Assembly (NCBI RefSeq): GCF_014651815.1
Contig: NZ_BMXP01000003.1
Coordinates: 483,663 to 547,662, forward strand
Direction: 5' to 3'
Source of the DNA: Alteromonas halophila
GTDB taxonomy: Bacteria > Pseudomonadota > Gammaproteobacteria > Enterobacterales > Alteromonadaceae
Length of the DNA: 64,000 nt
In this document: piece after piece, positions 1-8,118 of the stretch
Layout of the letters: each line of letters begins with the position of its first letter
Numbering within the stretch: position 1 is the stretch's first letter
Notes under the pieces: model-generated
What the model saw: the letters and a program-made list of their open reading frames with translations, nothing else
The model's database searches: none
Told to the model about the DNA's origin: nothing
Position numbers and translations under genes: made by a program

Positions 1-1
1 G

Positions 2-403
2 GTGGCGGGTTACCAGGAGTCGGTGTCACTCACCCTGTTCGAGGCCATGGTACAGTGCGAGTATGAGGACTCCCCCATGCTGGTGACCTTTTACGACGCC
101 CCGGTCTCAGAGATCCTCAAACCACTGCTGCCCAATGACGAGGCCTTTGCCTTTTCACTGGTCCTCTATCCTGCATCATCCGATCTGCCAGGCACCCTGC
201 TCACGGCAAACGTCAATAGCAATGATACCTGTGACTGGCCCGAGCTGGCATGCAGCAACGACTATATTCAGGGTTTGTATCGCACGAATCCCAGCGCCCG
301 GGTATTATGTCTGGCAGAATCACTGGAACAGCCAACAGGTGCCTCGCGCGCACTGACCCTGCCATTAAGCGCAGGCTCAACCCTGTCACTGACATTCTCA
401 TAG
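2..403 (+). CDS. Beta-ketoacyl synthase chain-length-factor-like protein, C-terminal part (partial)
   Basis: The open frame runs into the window from the left, so only the last 133 or so residues are seen. The visible part has the look of the C-terminal half of the short ketosynthase-like chain-length factors of aryl polyene clusters (ApeC type): a segment reading SLTLFEAMVQ, then a strand with TFYDAPVSE and a long FSLVLYP stretch. No catalytic cysteine is expected in this part. In characterised aryl polyene systems this protein pairs with an active ketosynthase to set polyene length. It lies 8 bp before the halogenase-like gene on the same strand, so it is probably part of the same operon. 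The family call rests on remembered sequence character and on context. Confidence 0.7.
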   Translation: MAGYQESVSLTLFEAMVQCEYEDSPMLVTFYDAPVSEILKPLLPNDEAFAFSLVLYPASSDLPGTLLTANVNSNDTCDWPELACSNDYIQGLYRTNPSARVLCLAESLEQPTGASRALTLPLSAGSTLSLTFS

Positions 404-411
404 GTACTGTT

Positions 412-1983
412 ATGCACGATGTTCAAACCGACATTGTTATCGCCGGTGGCGGCCTGGCCGGCATGAGTCTGGCGTTGCAGCTTCACAATACGCTGCCCGA
501 TCTGGACATCGTGGTGATTGAAAAAAACCGCTTTCCGGTGCCGGATACCACGGCCAAGGTAGGTGAGTCGACCGTAGAAATCGGCTCGCATTACTTAACC
601 CATGTTCTGGGGCTACAGGCACATTTTGAGCAGCACCATCTGCAAAAGCACGGGCTGCGCTGTTTTTTCGGCAACCACATTGGCGACTACAGCGACTATG
701 ACGAGCTGGGCGTCAGCGAACTGTTCGGCATCCCGACCTATCAAATAGAGCGCGGCGTGCTGGAGAATCACCTGCATCAGTTGCTGATTGAGCGTGGTAT
801 TCAGTTTATCGACGGTGCGGTGCCCGCTGATATCACACTGGGCAATAAAGATCACCGGGTGGTCTGTCGCAAAGACGGCGAAGACACCCGCTATGCCTGC
901 CGCTGGGTGATCGATGCCGCAGGCCGTCAGGCGCTGCTTAAAAACAAGCTGCAGCTGCATGAAGACAACGGGCACGAAGGCAATGCCGTGTTCTTTCGGG
1001 TGGATAAGCGCATCCTTATTGACGACTGGACAGAAAATACAGCCTGGCAGCAGCGGGTGAACGAGAAGGGCACGCGCTGGCTTAGCACTAACCACCTGAT
1101 GGGACCGGGGTACTGGATTTGGATCATTCCACTGGCGTCCGGCGCCACCAGCTTTGGTGTGGTTATGGATGATAAGGCGCTGGCCGAGAGCGGGATTGAG
1201 ACTTATGAAGACACCCTGGCGTGGCTGCAGAAACAACATCCCACCTGCGCCGGTGAACTTGCCGATGCGCCCCTGCTCGACTTTAAAGTGATTAACGGTT
1301 ACTCCTACGGCTGCAAGCAGGTGTTTTCGGATAATGGCTGGGCGTTGACCGGTGAAGCCGGGGTGTTTGCCGATCCGTTTTACTCGCCGGGCAGCGACTT
1401 TATTGCCCTGAGCAATACGTTTATTACGCAGCTGGTAAAAACCGACATGACCGGTGGCAATACCCAGCTTGAAAGTCTGCTGTTTGAAAAGTTCTACCGC
1501 TCGTTTTACGAGAACACGCTGTCGCTGTACAAACACCAGTACGGCGGCTTTGGCGATCGCGGCATGATGTCGGTAAAGCTGGTATGGGACTACACCTACT
1601 ACTGGGGTGTACTGTCGCTGCTGTTTTTCACCCAGTCGATCACCGACATTGAGCTGATGCGCGACTTAAACCCGCTGCTGATGCGTGCCCGCAAGCTGAA
1701 CACCCGTATGCAGACCGCCATGCAGACACGCGCGCAGAAGCGCCAGGTGATCCCGGCCAAAGGTGTGTTTCTTGATCAGTTCCTGGTGCCCTGTCTGGTG
1801 GAGCTTAACACTACGCTCAAAGCCACCGACATTGATGTTGAAGCTGCCTTAGCCCGCAATGTTGAGATCATGGAACAACTGGTGCCCTACCTGGAAGACA
1901 TGCTGACGGATGAACCCGTCAGCCATGTTGACGATGAGGAAGCGGATGTACTTGGCCAGTACCGCCACCAGGTGCTTGCCTGA
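412..1983 (+). CDS. FAD-dependent halogenase-like oxidoreductase of the aryl polyene cluster
   Basis: A 523-residue flavoprotein starting at the ATG 8 bp after the previous stop. The N-terminus carries the dinucleotide-binding GGGLAG at residues 12-17, followed by KVGES at 49-53 and a lysine at 79 in a position like the catalytic lysine of flavin-dependent halogenases. WIWIIP at 235-240 fits the WxWxIP signature that separates these halogenases from monooxygenases, and GEAGVFADP at 314-322 fits the second FAD contact. Known relatives chlorinate or brominate aromatic rings with reduced flavin from a partner reductase; no reductase is visible here. In a pigment cluster it could halogenate the aryl head group, as happens in brominated xanthomonadins. 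A dehydrogenase or hydroxylase role cannot be excluded from sequence. Confidence 0.8.
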   Translation: MHDVQTDIVIAGGGLAGMSLALQLHNTLPDLDIVVIEKNRFPVPDTTAKVGESTVEIGSHYLTHVLGLQAHFEQHHLQKHGLRCFFGNHIGDYSDYDELGVSELFGIPTYQIERGVLENHLHQLLIERGIQFIDGAVPADITLGNKDHRVVCRKDGEDTRYACRWVIDAAGRQALLKNKLQLHEDNGHEGNAVFFRVDKRILIDDWTENTAWQQRVNEKGTRWLSTNHLMGPGYWIWIIPLASGATSFGVVMDDKALAESGIETYEDTLAWLQKQHPTCAGELADAPLLDFKVINGYSYGCKQVFSDNGWALTGEAGVFADPFYSPGSDFIALSNTFITQLVKTDMTGGNTQLESLLFEKFYRSFYENTLSLYKHQYGGFGDRGMMSVKLVWDYTYYWGVLSLLFFTQSITDIELMRDLNPLLMRARKLNTRMQTAMQTRAQKRQVIPAKGVFLDQFLVPCLVELNTTLKATDIDVEAALARNVEIMEQLVPYLEDMLTDEPVSHVDDEEADVLGQYRHQVLA

Positions 1984-1985
1984 CA

Positions 1986-2573
1986 ATGCAGCGTCGCCCG
2001 CCTATGGCCAGTCCGGGCCTGTCGCTGTTGATTGTGGTGCTGGCGCTGGCCTACCCGTTTCTGGTTTATCAGTTCGTCGATAGTGTACGTCCGCTGTGGT
2101 TTGCTTGCGTGTTATTTCTCGCCTTTACGCTTCGTTTTATGCTGCTGGGTCAGGCACGACAACGCAGTGATACCCTGATGTTTGGGGTGGTAACTGCGTT
2201 CTGTCTGGGCGTCGCCATGCTAAACAGCCAGCAGCTACTGAAGTTTTATCCGGTGCTGATGAGCGTGGGAATGGGGCTTATCTTTTTAGTGTCACTGAGC
2301 AAAGAGCAATGCCTGATTGATAAATTCGCCCGTCTGGCCGGTAACACACCACCCCCCGAGGCACAGGGCTACCTGCGCACACTAACGCTGTTGTGGGGGC
2401 TGCTATTGATAGCAAATGGGGCAGTTTCTGCCTACACAGCATGTTATACTTCGTTGTCAGTCTGGACGCTCTATAATGGTTTCCTCTCGTATTTACTGAT
2501 TGCGTGCTTTGCCTGCGGGGAGTGGGTTTACCGCGGCTATTATAAAAAGAAACATAACATCACAGATGACTAA
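1986..2573 (+). CDS. Polytopic membrane protein of aryl polyene cluster (COG4648-like)
   Basis: A 195-residue, very hydrophobic protein with about six predicted membrane segments (near residues 8-28, 34-52, 60-77, 83-102, 125-146 and 155-175) and a basic C-terminal tail. It starts 2 bp after the halogenase-like gene and overlaps the following dehydratase by 8 bp, so the three are probably translated together. Short integral membrane proteins of this kind recur in aryl polyene loci but have no established role; a part in lipid attachment or membrane assembly of the pigment is plausible. No catalytic motif is visible. Confidence 0.6.
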   Translation: MQRRPPMASPGLSLLIVVLALAYPFLVYQFVDSVRPLWFACVLFLAFTLRFMLLGQARQRSDTLMFGVVTAFCLGVAMLNSQQLLKFYPVLMSVGMGLIFLVSLSKEQCLIDKFARLAGNTPPPEAQGYLRTLTLLWGLLLIANGAVSAYTACYTSLSVWTLYNGFLSYLLIACFACGEWVYRGYYKKKHNITDD

Positions 2574-2952
2574 TACACCGACAGCACAATTCAAAGACCT
2601 GTTTAAAGACAGCGAGGGGCCCGTGTTTCTCTCTTCTGAGGTAACATCCACCACCGCCACACTGCACCTTCATGTACCGCATAACCTCAGCTGGTTTGAG
2701 GGGCACTTTCCCGATCAGCACGTACTGCCCGGCGTGGTGCAGGTAGACTGGGTGGGTAAGCTGGCGAAAGCCCTGTTCAGTGAGCTTGGCGCATTCAGAC
2801 AACTCTCCAACATTAAATTCAAAAGCATGATCCTGCCTGACACCCACGTCAGTCTGGAACTGCAGCTCGACGCAGACAAAGGCAATGTGGCGTTTCACTA
2901 CGTAAGCCAGAGCGCGTCGTTCTCAATGGGTACCATGAAGTTTTCGATATGA
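2566..2952 (+). CDS. Hotdog-fold 3-hydroxyacyl-ACP dehydratase (ApeI-like)
   Basis: A 128-residue single hotdog domain. The ATG at 2566 overlaps the end of the upstream membrane gene. HFPDQHVLPGVVQVDW carries the FabA/FabZ-type active-site histidine and the PG turn leading into the central helix. In characterised aryl polyene pathways two small dehydratases, ApeI and ApeP, act as a pair to remove water at each extension cycle; this is the shorter ApeI-like member and the 4698-5162 gene is the longer. It overlaps the following glycosyltransferase by 4 bp. Confidence 0.8.
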   Translation: MTNTPTAQFKDLFKDSEGPVFLSSEVTSTTATLHLHVPHNLSWFEGHFPDQHVLPGVVQVDWVGKLAKALFSELGAFRQLSNIKFKSMILPDTHVSLELQLDADKGNVAFHYVSQSASFSMGTMKFSI

Positions 2953-3695
2953 TGAACTGCTGTCTCGTTATTCCTCACTACAAGCACCAGGTGTTGTTTG
3001 GTGAATTTTTACCCAGGCTTGCTGAGCTGGGTCTGACCTGCATTGTGGTAGACGATGGCAGCGGCGAGGAAAGCCTTGCGGCACTTAACGAGTTGCTTGC
3101 CGGCTATCCTGACTTTCATTTGGTTAAACACCAGACCAACCGCGGCAAAGGCGCGGCGGTGATCACCGGCTGCTACCATGCCAGTGCCATGGGCTTTACC
3201 CATATTCTGCAACTGGATGCGGACGGCCAGCACGATATCAACGATGCCAGAAAACTGATGCAACAGGCCGAGCAAAACCCGAATACCATTATCTGTGGCC
3301 AGCCCTATTTTGATGAAACTGCGCCGCTTATAAGAAAGTATGGCCGTCGCATTACCGACCTGTGGACGGCGCTGGAAACCCTGTCGTTTAAGATTAAAGA
3401 CGGGCTGTGCGGTTTCAGGGTTTACCCTGTGCGCGAGTTTGAGCACATCATCGATAATTATTATCTGGGTAAGCGTATGGACTTTGACCCCGAAATTCTG
3501 GTCAAAGCCATCTGGGCCAATATCGATATGAAATTTGTGCTGACCAAGGTGATTTATCACGAAAACACGGTGTCGCATTTTCGCTATGTGCGCGACAACG
3601 TGATGATGGTGCAGTTGCATGTGCGACTACTGCTGGGCACCATTCCGCGCTTACCCTTCTTGCTTCACCACCGTATTAAGGCCCTGTTGAGTTAA
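2949..3695 (+). CDS. Family 2 glycosyltransferase of aryl polyene cluster
   Basis: A 248-residue GT-A fold protein. VVDDGSGEES near residues 33-42, NRGKG at 64-68 and the metal-binding DADGQHD at 90-96 are standard GT2 features, close to dolichyl-phosphate-mannose-synthase-like enzymes. It has no clear membrane anchor. It starts within the 3' end of the dehydratase gene, at ATG 2949 or the adjacent ATG 2952. In aryl polyene loci such enzymes are thought to decorate or build the lipid or sugar anchor carrying the polyene; donor and acceptor are unknown. Confidence 0.8.
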   Translation: MMNCCLVIPHYKHQVLFGEFLPRLAELGLTCIVVDDGSGEESLAALNELLAGYPDFHLVKHQTNRGKGAAVITGCYHASAMGFTHILQLDADGQHDINDARKLMQQAEQNPNTIICGQPYFDETAPLIRKYGRRITDLWTALETLSFKIKDGLCGFRVYPVREFEHIIDNYYLGKRMDFDPEILVKAIWANIDMKFVLTKVIYHENTVSHFRYVRDNVMMVQLHVRLLLGTIPRLPFLLHHRIKALLS

Positions 3696-3697
3696 CA

Positions 3698-4705
3698 ATG
3701 GCAAACGGCAACTCAAACTCTGAAGTAAGTACTCACTCAAATGAGGAGTCACACCACTGGGCAGATATCAAAGAAGCTGGCTCGCTGACCGGAATGCGCA
3801 TCATGTATGTGTTGTACCGGGTGTTCGGGCGTTGGATCTTCTCTCTTATTATGTACCCGGTTGCCTTATATTTTGTACTGTTTCTGGGCGAGCAGCGCCG
3901 CGCCTCGCTTGCCTACCTTACCCGTCACTACCGGAAAAACCCCACGGCCTGGCGTCGTCGTCCCACCTATTTTCATGTGCTGCTGCATTTTAAAACCTTT
4001 GCCGAGGTGATTCTGGATAAACTGCTGGGCTGGATGATCGATATTGACGAAAGTGACTTTGTGCTGCGTGACCCTGAGTTCATCGAAGCGTTTGTGGCCG
4101 ATGAACGCGGCCAGCTTATCGTTGGCTCCCATTTTGGCAATCTGGAGTTCTGCCGGGGCTTTATGCAGCGCTATAAAGTAAAAGTGATCAATGTGCTGCT
4201 ATACGACAAGCATGCCGGTAACTTTGTCAGAATGATGCAAAAGCAAAACCCGGATTCGCGGCTTAACGTGTTTCAGGTCGACGAGTTTGATGTGGGGACT
4301 ATTTTAACCTTAAAAGAAAAAATTGATGCCGGAGAGTGGGTGTTTATTGCTGGCGACCGGGTTCCCTTAACCGGCCTTGAGCGCTCGGTGACGGTTGATT
4401 TTTTTGATGCCCCCGCGCCACTGCCCATTGGCCCCTATATGCTGGCCAAAGCACTGGCCTGCCCGGTGAAGTATATGATTGCTTATCGCAGTTCGGCGCA
4501 TAATAACAAGGTATTGCTGGATGTTACGCCGGTGTGTGACCGGCTGACCCTGTCCAGAAAACACAAAATGGACGATATCCGGAATTACGCACAACTGTTT
4601 GCCAGCAAACTGGAAGAACACTGTACGGCAGAGCCTTACCAGTGGTTTAATTTTTACGATTTCTGGCAAACCGATGAGACCGTTTCAGAGAAACCCAATG
4701 ACTGA
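3698..4705 (+). CDS. LpxL/HtrB-family acyltransferase of aryl polyene cluster
   Basis: A 335-residue protein with a soluble N-terminus of about 35 residues, a membrane-anchor helix (around residues 45-65) and then the lipid A acyltransferase fold. SHFGNLE supplies the HX4E catalytic pair, and GDRVPLTG is a conserved downstream loop of the family. LpxL-type enzymes transfer acyl chains from acyl carrier protein to a lipid; here the natural acyl donor could be the polyene-ACP itself. The gene starts 2 bp after the glycosyltransferase, and its stop overlaps the start of the next dehydratase. Confidence 0.8.
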   Translation: MANGNSNSEVSTHSNEESHHWADIKEAGSLTGMRIMYVLYRVFGRWIFSLIMYPVALYFVLFLGEQRRASLAYLTRHYRKNPTAWRRRPTYFHVLLHFKTFAEVILDKLLGWMIDIDESDFVLRDPEFIEAFVADERGQLIVGSHFGNLEFCRGFMQRYKVKVINVLLYDKHAGNFVRMMQKQNPDSRLNVFQVDEFDVGTILTLKEKIDAGEWVFIAGDRVPLTGLERSVTVDFFDAPAPLPIGPYMLAKALACPVKYMIAYRSSAHNNKVLLDVTPVCDRLTLSRKHKMDDIRNYAQLFASKLEEHCTAEPYQWFNFYDFWQTDETVSEKPND

Positions 4706-5162
4706 CCGCTTCGACCCTCGTATCCTCGAGCTTATTCCACACCGCCCGCCCATGCTGCTGGTAAACCGTATTGTGTCGGTCAGTATAAAGGCATCGAGTG
4801 CGCTGGTATATATAGATGAAGACGCGCCATTTTTTGAGCCCGGCAAAGGTGTACCGGCCTGGGTTGGTCTGGAATACATGGGCCAGACCGCAGCACTGAT
4901 TGCCGGCCACGGTCTGCAGCAGGGGCTGATTGAGCCGCATCTGGGCTTTTTACTGGGTACGCGCGCCTATAAAAGCACGTGTGATTATTTCGCGCCAGGC
5001 GCTACCCTGAAGGTAGCCTGTACGGAAAGTGTGGCAACCGATGACGGTCTGGCTAAATTTAGCTGTCAGATAACCCTCGCTGACAGCCATGCTGCCGAAG
5101 AGGAATGGCTTGCCACGGCCAGCCTGTCGGTATTTCGTCGCCCACTGGATAAAAAGGACTAA
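4698..5162 (+). CDS. Hotdog-fold 3-hydroxyacyl-ACP dehydratase (ApeP-like)
   Basis: A 154-residue hotdog protein starting at ATG 4698, which overlaps the acyltransferase stop by 8 bp. The N-terminal LIPHRPPMLLVNRI is the typical FabZ-like active-site entry, and EYMGQTAALIAGHG forms the central helix. It is longer than the other dehydratase in the operon and fits the ApeP partner of an ApeI/ApeP dehydratase pair. It is followed after 3 bp by the ketosynthase gene. Confidence 0.8.
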   Translation: MTDRFDPRILELIPHRPPMLLVNRIVSVSIKASSALVYIDEDAPFFEPGKGVPAWVGLEYMGQTAALIAGHGLQQGLIEPHLGFLLGTRAYKSTCDYFAPGATLKVACTESVATDDGLAKFSCQITLADSHAAEEEWLATASLSVFRRPLDKKD

Positions 5163-5165
5163 ACT

Positions 5166-6401
5166 GTGAGCAACCAAAATCTCAGGCGCGTGGTGGTAAC
5201 CGGTGCAGGCGCGGTGTCTGCGCTGGGTAACGACTGGGCTGCCATTAAACAAACTCTGCTGGGCGGGCTTTCCGGCGTGTGCTTTATGCCCGACTGGCAA
5301 AAGTATGAGGGCCTGGGCACCTACCTGGCTGCGCCGGTTCACAACTTTGAACTGCCGCCTCATTACACCAAAAAGAAAAGGCGCAGTATGGGCCGCGTGG
5401 CCCAGTTCGGTGTACTGGCTACTGAAAAGGCACTGACTGACGCCGGGCTGCTGAATGATCCTGTCATCAACTCGTCGGCAACCGGCGTGGCATTTGGCTC
5501 AGCCACCGGCAGCAGTGAGGCCGCGCTGGAGTTTGTTCCCATGCTGGAGAACCACTCCACCTCGCGCTTAAACAGCAGTACCTACCTGCGCATGATGGCC
5601 CATACCGCAGCGGTGAATATCAGTGTGTATTTTGGTACCCAGGGCCGCATGTATACCACCACCACAGCCTGCACCGCGGGCAGCCAGGGCATTGGCTTTG
5701 CGTATGAGGCCATTCGCTATGGCATGCAGGATGTGATGATAGCCGGCGGGGCCGAAGAGCTGTGCCCGTCACAGGCCGGGGTATTCGATACCCTGTTTGC
5801 TGCCAGCAAGAAAAACACCACCCCCGAGGCCACACCCCGCCCGTTTGACGCTGACCGCGACGGCCTGGTGCTAGGCGAAGGCGCCTGTACCCTGATTTTA
5901 GAATCTTACGAACATGCCAAAGCAAGGGGCGCCAACATTCTGGCCGAAGTGGCAGGCTATGCCACCAATACCGATGGCTCGCATCTGGTGAAACCTAACC
6001 AGGACACGGTAAAGCGGGTGATGACTGATGCGCTCAAAGATGCAGACATCAGCAAAGACCAGGTGGGCTATATTTCTGCTCACGGCACCGCAACCTCACA
6101 GGGCGATATTGCGGAAAGCCAGGCAACGTTTGAGGTAATGGGTGACAAGCCGGTCAGTTCACTGAAAAGCTATACCGGTCACACGCTGGGGGCCTGCGGC
6201 TCCTTTGAAGCCTGGGTAACCATTATGATGATGAATGAAGGCTGGTTTGCCCCTACCCTGAATCTGGATACGGTGGATGATCGCTGCGCGCCGCTGGATT
6301 ATATTCAGCACGAATGCCGCGAATTGAACACCGATGTCTTTATGAGCAACAACCTGGCCTTTGGCGGAGTGAATACCTCACTCCTGTTTAAACGCGTTTA
6401 A
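5166..6401 (+). CDS. Beta-ketoacyl-ACP synthase II-type ketosynthase (aryl polyene)
   Basis: A complete 411-residue FabF-like ketosynthase with a GTG start at 5166. The catalytic triad is intact: Cys169 in TTACTAGSQG, His306 in SAHGTAT and His339 in TGHTLGA, with the supporting Lys334. It catalyses decarboxylative condensation of the growing acyl chain with malonyl-ACP. By position after the dehydratase it resembles ApeR-type ketosynthases. A partner synthase for the truncated chain-length factor probably lies left of the window. It is the last gene of the plus-strand operon and is followed by a hairpin. Confidence 0.9.
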   Translation: MSNQNLRRVVVTGAGAVSALGNDWAAIKQTLLGGLSGVCFMPDWQKYEGLGTYLAAPVHNFELPPHYTKKKRRSMGRVAQFGVLATEKALTDAGLLNDPVINSSATGVAFGSATGSSEAALEFVPMLENHSTSRLNSSTYLRMMAHTAAVNISVYFGTQGRMYTTTTACTAGSQGIGFAYEAIRYGMQDVMIAGGAEELCPSQAGVFDTLFAASKKNTTPEATPRPFDADRDGLVLGEGACTLILESYEHAKARGANILAEVAGYATNTDGSHLVKPNQDTVKRVMTDALKDADISKDQVGYISAHGTATSQGDIAESQATFEVMGDKPVSSLKSYTGHTLGACGSFEAWVTIMMMNEGWFAPTLNLDTVDDRCAPLDYIQHECRELNTDVFMSNNLAFGGVNTSLLFKRV

Positions 6402-6407
6402 GCGCCA

Positions 6408-6434
6408 GCGAATAAGCCATTGCGGCTTATTCGC
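6408..6434. terminator. Hairpin between convergent genes
   Basis: A perfect 11-bp inverted repeat (GCGAATAAGCC paired with GGCTTATTCGC, 5-base loop) sits in the 47-bp gap between the ketosynthase gene and the convergent secreted-protein gene. It has no strong T tract, but its placement suggests a bidirectional transcription end. Confidence 0.55.
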
Positions 6435-6448
6435 CTTCATATGCTGGT

Positions 6449-7261
6449 TTAAAAGTCGTACGTGCCCAGCTTTGTCGTAACCATGCCCTGCTGGTATTGC
6501 TCACCCTGCGCATCGCCATGATTTTCAAGCGAATCTTCTGCATAGCCACGCAACTTGCGGTGCGCGCCATTTTCTTCCACCTCAGCCAGTACCGCTGCGT
6601 AGCGGCCTGACTCAGACTGCCCCAGTGCCTTTGACACCCATGACAGCGTATCGATTTGCCTGTCCGGTGCGTCGGCGTGTTCGCGCAGCAGAATTTCAGC
6701 CAGCATATCCAGTATTGCCTGATCCTGAATGTTCGTCTCATACACAGTAATTGCGGCCTGTTTAAGGCTGCGCAGATCACCGGCCATAATCAGTTCGGTT
6801 ACCTGGGCATTGCGTGCGTCTTTAGGTACCGGAGCGTACAGGCTGGGCGCCATGGTATACATGCCGCGCTGGTACTGTTCCCCGCTTGCATCACCCAGAT
6901 CATCCAGCGCACTGTCTGCATGTCGCTCAAGCTTATCGATGCCGGTACTGGTTACCACTTCTTTCAGCACAGCGTGATAACGGCCGTTTTCCGAAAAACC
7001 GAGGGAGCGCGCCAGCCAGGCCACGGCATCCACTTCAGAGGGACGCGCGTCGGGGTAGCTGCGCAGCAATATTTCCGCCACGATATCGAGTAACTCAGGG
7101 TTAAAAAGTTCTTCACTGGAGATAGCTTTAGCCACACGTTTTGCCTGGGCAAGATCGCCCGACAACAGCATTCCTTCCATTTTCTGTTCCTGCGGTGATA
7201 ACGCCGCCAGTACATTGAATGAGAGCAGTGCGCCCAGTGTCAGAGATAAAAGTGCTTTCAT
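6449..7261 (-). CDS. Secreted protein with two tandem homologous domains, function unknown
   Basis: A 270-residue protein with a signal peptide (MKALLSLTLGALLSFNVLA) and a good AAGGAAA ribosome site before its ATG. The mature part is an internal duplication: residues about 28-136 and 155-262 share the order LLSGDL/IMAGDL, LLDIVAEILL/ILDMLAEILL, SLGFSENGRYHAVL/ALGQSESGRYAAVL and GDASGEQYQRGM/GDAQGEQYQQGM. Each unit looks all-helical, HEAT- or TPR-like in feel. It lies between the two aryl polyene operons, but its own strong start and the 124-bp gap before the reductase leave its link to the pathway uncertain. I do not recognise the family. Confidence 0.75.
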   Translation of the reverse strand: MKALLSLTLGALLSFNVLAALSPQEQKMEGMLLSGDLAQAKRVAKAISSEELFNPELLDIVAEILLRSYPDARPSEVDAVAWLARSLGFSENGRYHAVLKEVVTSTGIDKLERHADSALDDLGDASGEQYQRGMYTMAPSLYAPVPKDARNAQVTELIMAGDLRSLKQAAITVYETNIQDQAILDMLAEILLREHADAPDRQIDTLSWVSKALGQSESGRYAAVLAEVEENGAHRKLRGYAEDSLENHGDAQGEQYQQGMVTTKLGTYDF

Positions 7262-7385
7262 GTTAATTTCCTTTTACTAAAAACAATGTCACCAGCAACC
7301 TCATGCGCCAGTGACCCGTTGTACAACCTTGCCTGTTACACCCCGCGTATACGCAGCTGCACCATGTCACGCAGCAGAAGCCGCT

Positions 7386-8117
7386 TCAGCACATACCGCC
7401 GTTTACGCTGATAACCTGACGGGTAATATATCCCGCGCCGTCTGACATTAAAAAGCCAATAGTGCTGGCCACATCCTCGGGCTGGCCAAATTTACCCAGC
7501 GGGATCATTTTCTTGGCCTCGTCTGCAACCACGCCGTCAATCATACCGGTTTCAATTACGCCCGGTGCCACGCAGTTCACCGTTATTTTACGTTTGCCCA
7601 GCTCAATTGCCAGTGCTTTTGTCGCGCCGATAATACCGGCTTTGGAGGCACTGTAGTTGGTTTGCCCACGGTTACCCACCAGCCCGGATACTGACGACAG
7701 GGTGACAATACGCCCGCCACGCCGCAGCCTAATCATGGGCATAATGGTCGGATGCAGGACATTATAGAAGCCGTCCAGATTAGTGTGCACAACACTTTCC
7801 CACTCATCACCGCTCATTGCCGGAAAGGCGTTATCTTTGGTGATACCAGCATTGCATACTACCCCGTAGTAGGCACCGTGGTTCTCAATGTCCGCCTCAA
7901 TGGCGGCTTTAGTGCCTTCGCGGTCAGTAATATCAAACTGAATGGCGTGGGCCGTGCCGCCCGACGCGGTGATGGTGTCGACGATTTCCTCTGCCGCCGA
8001 CTGACCACTGCGGTAATGCACGGCAATGTCGAAGCCCTGCTCTGCCAGTTTTAATGCGGCCGCTTTGCCAATACCGCCACTGGCACCGGTGACGAGAACG
8101 CGATTATTGTCAGACAT
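7386..8117 (-). CDS. 3-oxoacyl-ACP reductase, FabG-type ketoreductase (ApeQ-like)
   Basis: A 243-residue short-chain dehydrogenase. The cofactor motif TGASGGIG is at residues 10-17, NAG at 89-91, and the catalytic Ser142, Tyr155 and Lys159 are all present (YSASK). It reduces the beta-keto group formed by the ketosynthase using NADPH. It starts 1 bp after the MMPL exporter gene and appears to be the last gene of the minus-strand aryl polyene operon. Confidence 0.88.
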   Translation of the reverse strand: MSDNNRVLVTGASGGIGKAAALKLAEQGFDIAVHYRSGQSAAEEIVDTITASGGTAHAIQFDITDREGTKAAIEADIENHGAYYGVVCNAGITKDNAFPAMSGDEWESVVHTNLDGFYNVLHPTIMPMIRLRRGGRIVTLSSVSGLVGNRGQTNYSASKAGIIGATKALAIELGKRKITVNCVAPGVIETGMIDGVVADEAKKMIPLGKFGQPEDVASTIGFLMSDGAGYITRQVISVNGGMC

Positions 8118-8118
8118 C

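Noticed and set aside
613..1536. Long open frame of 307 codons on the minus strand
   Set aside because: It lies wholly within the halogenase-like gene, is an antisense shadow with no family signal, and has unnatural residue composition.
3009..3620. 203-codon minus-strand frame
   Set aside because: Antisense to the clear GT2 glycosyltransferase; rich in H, Q and V as typical for shadows in this genome.
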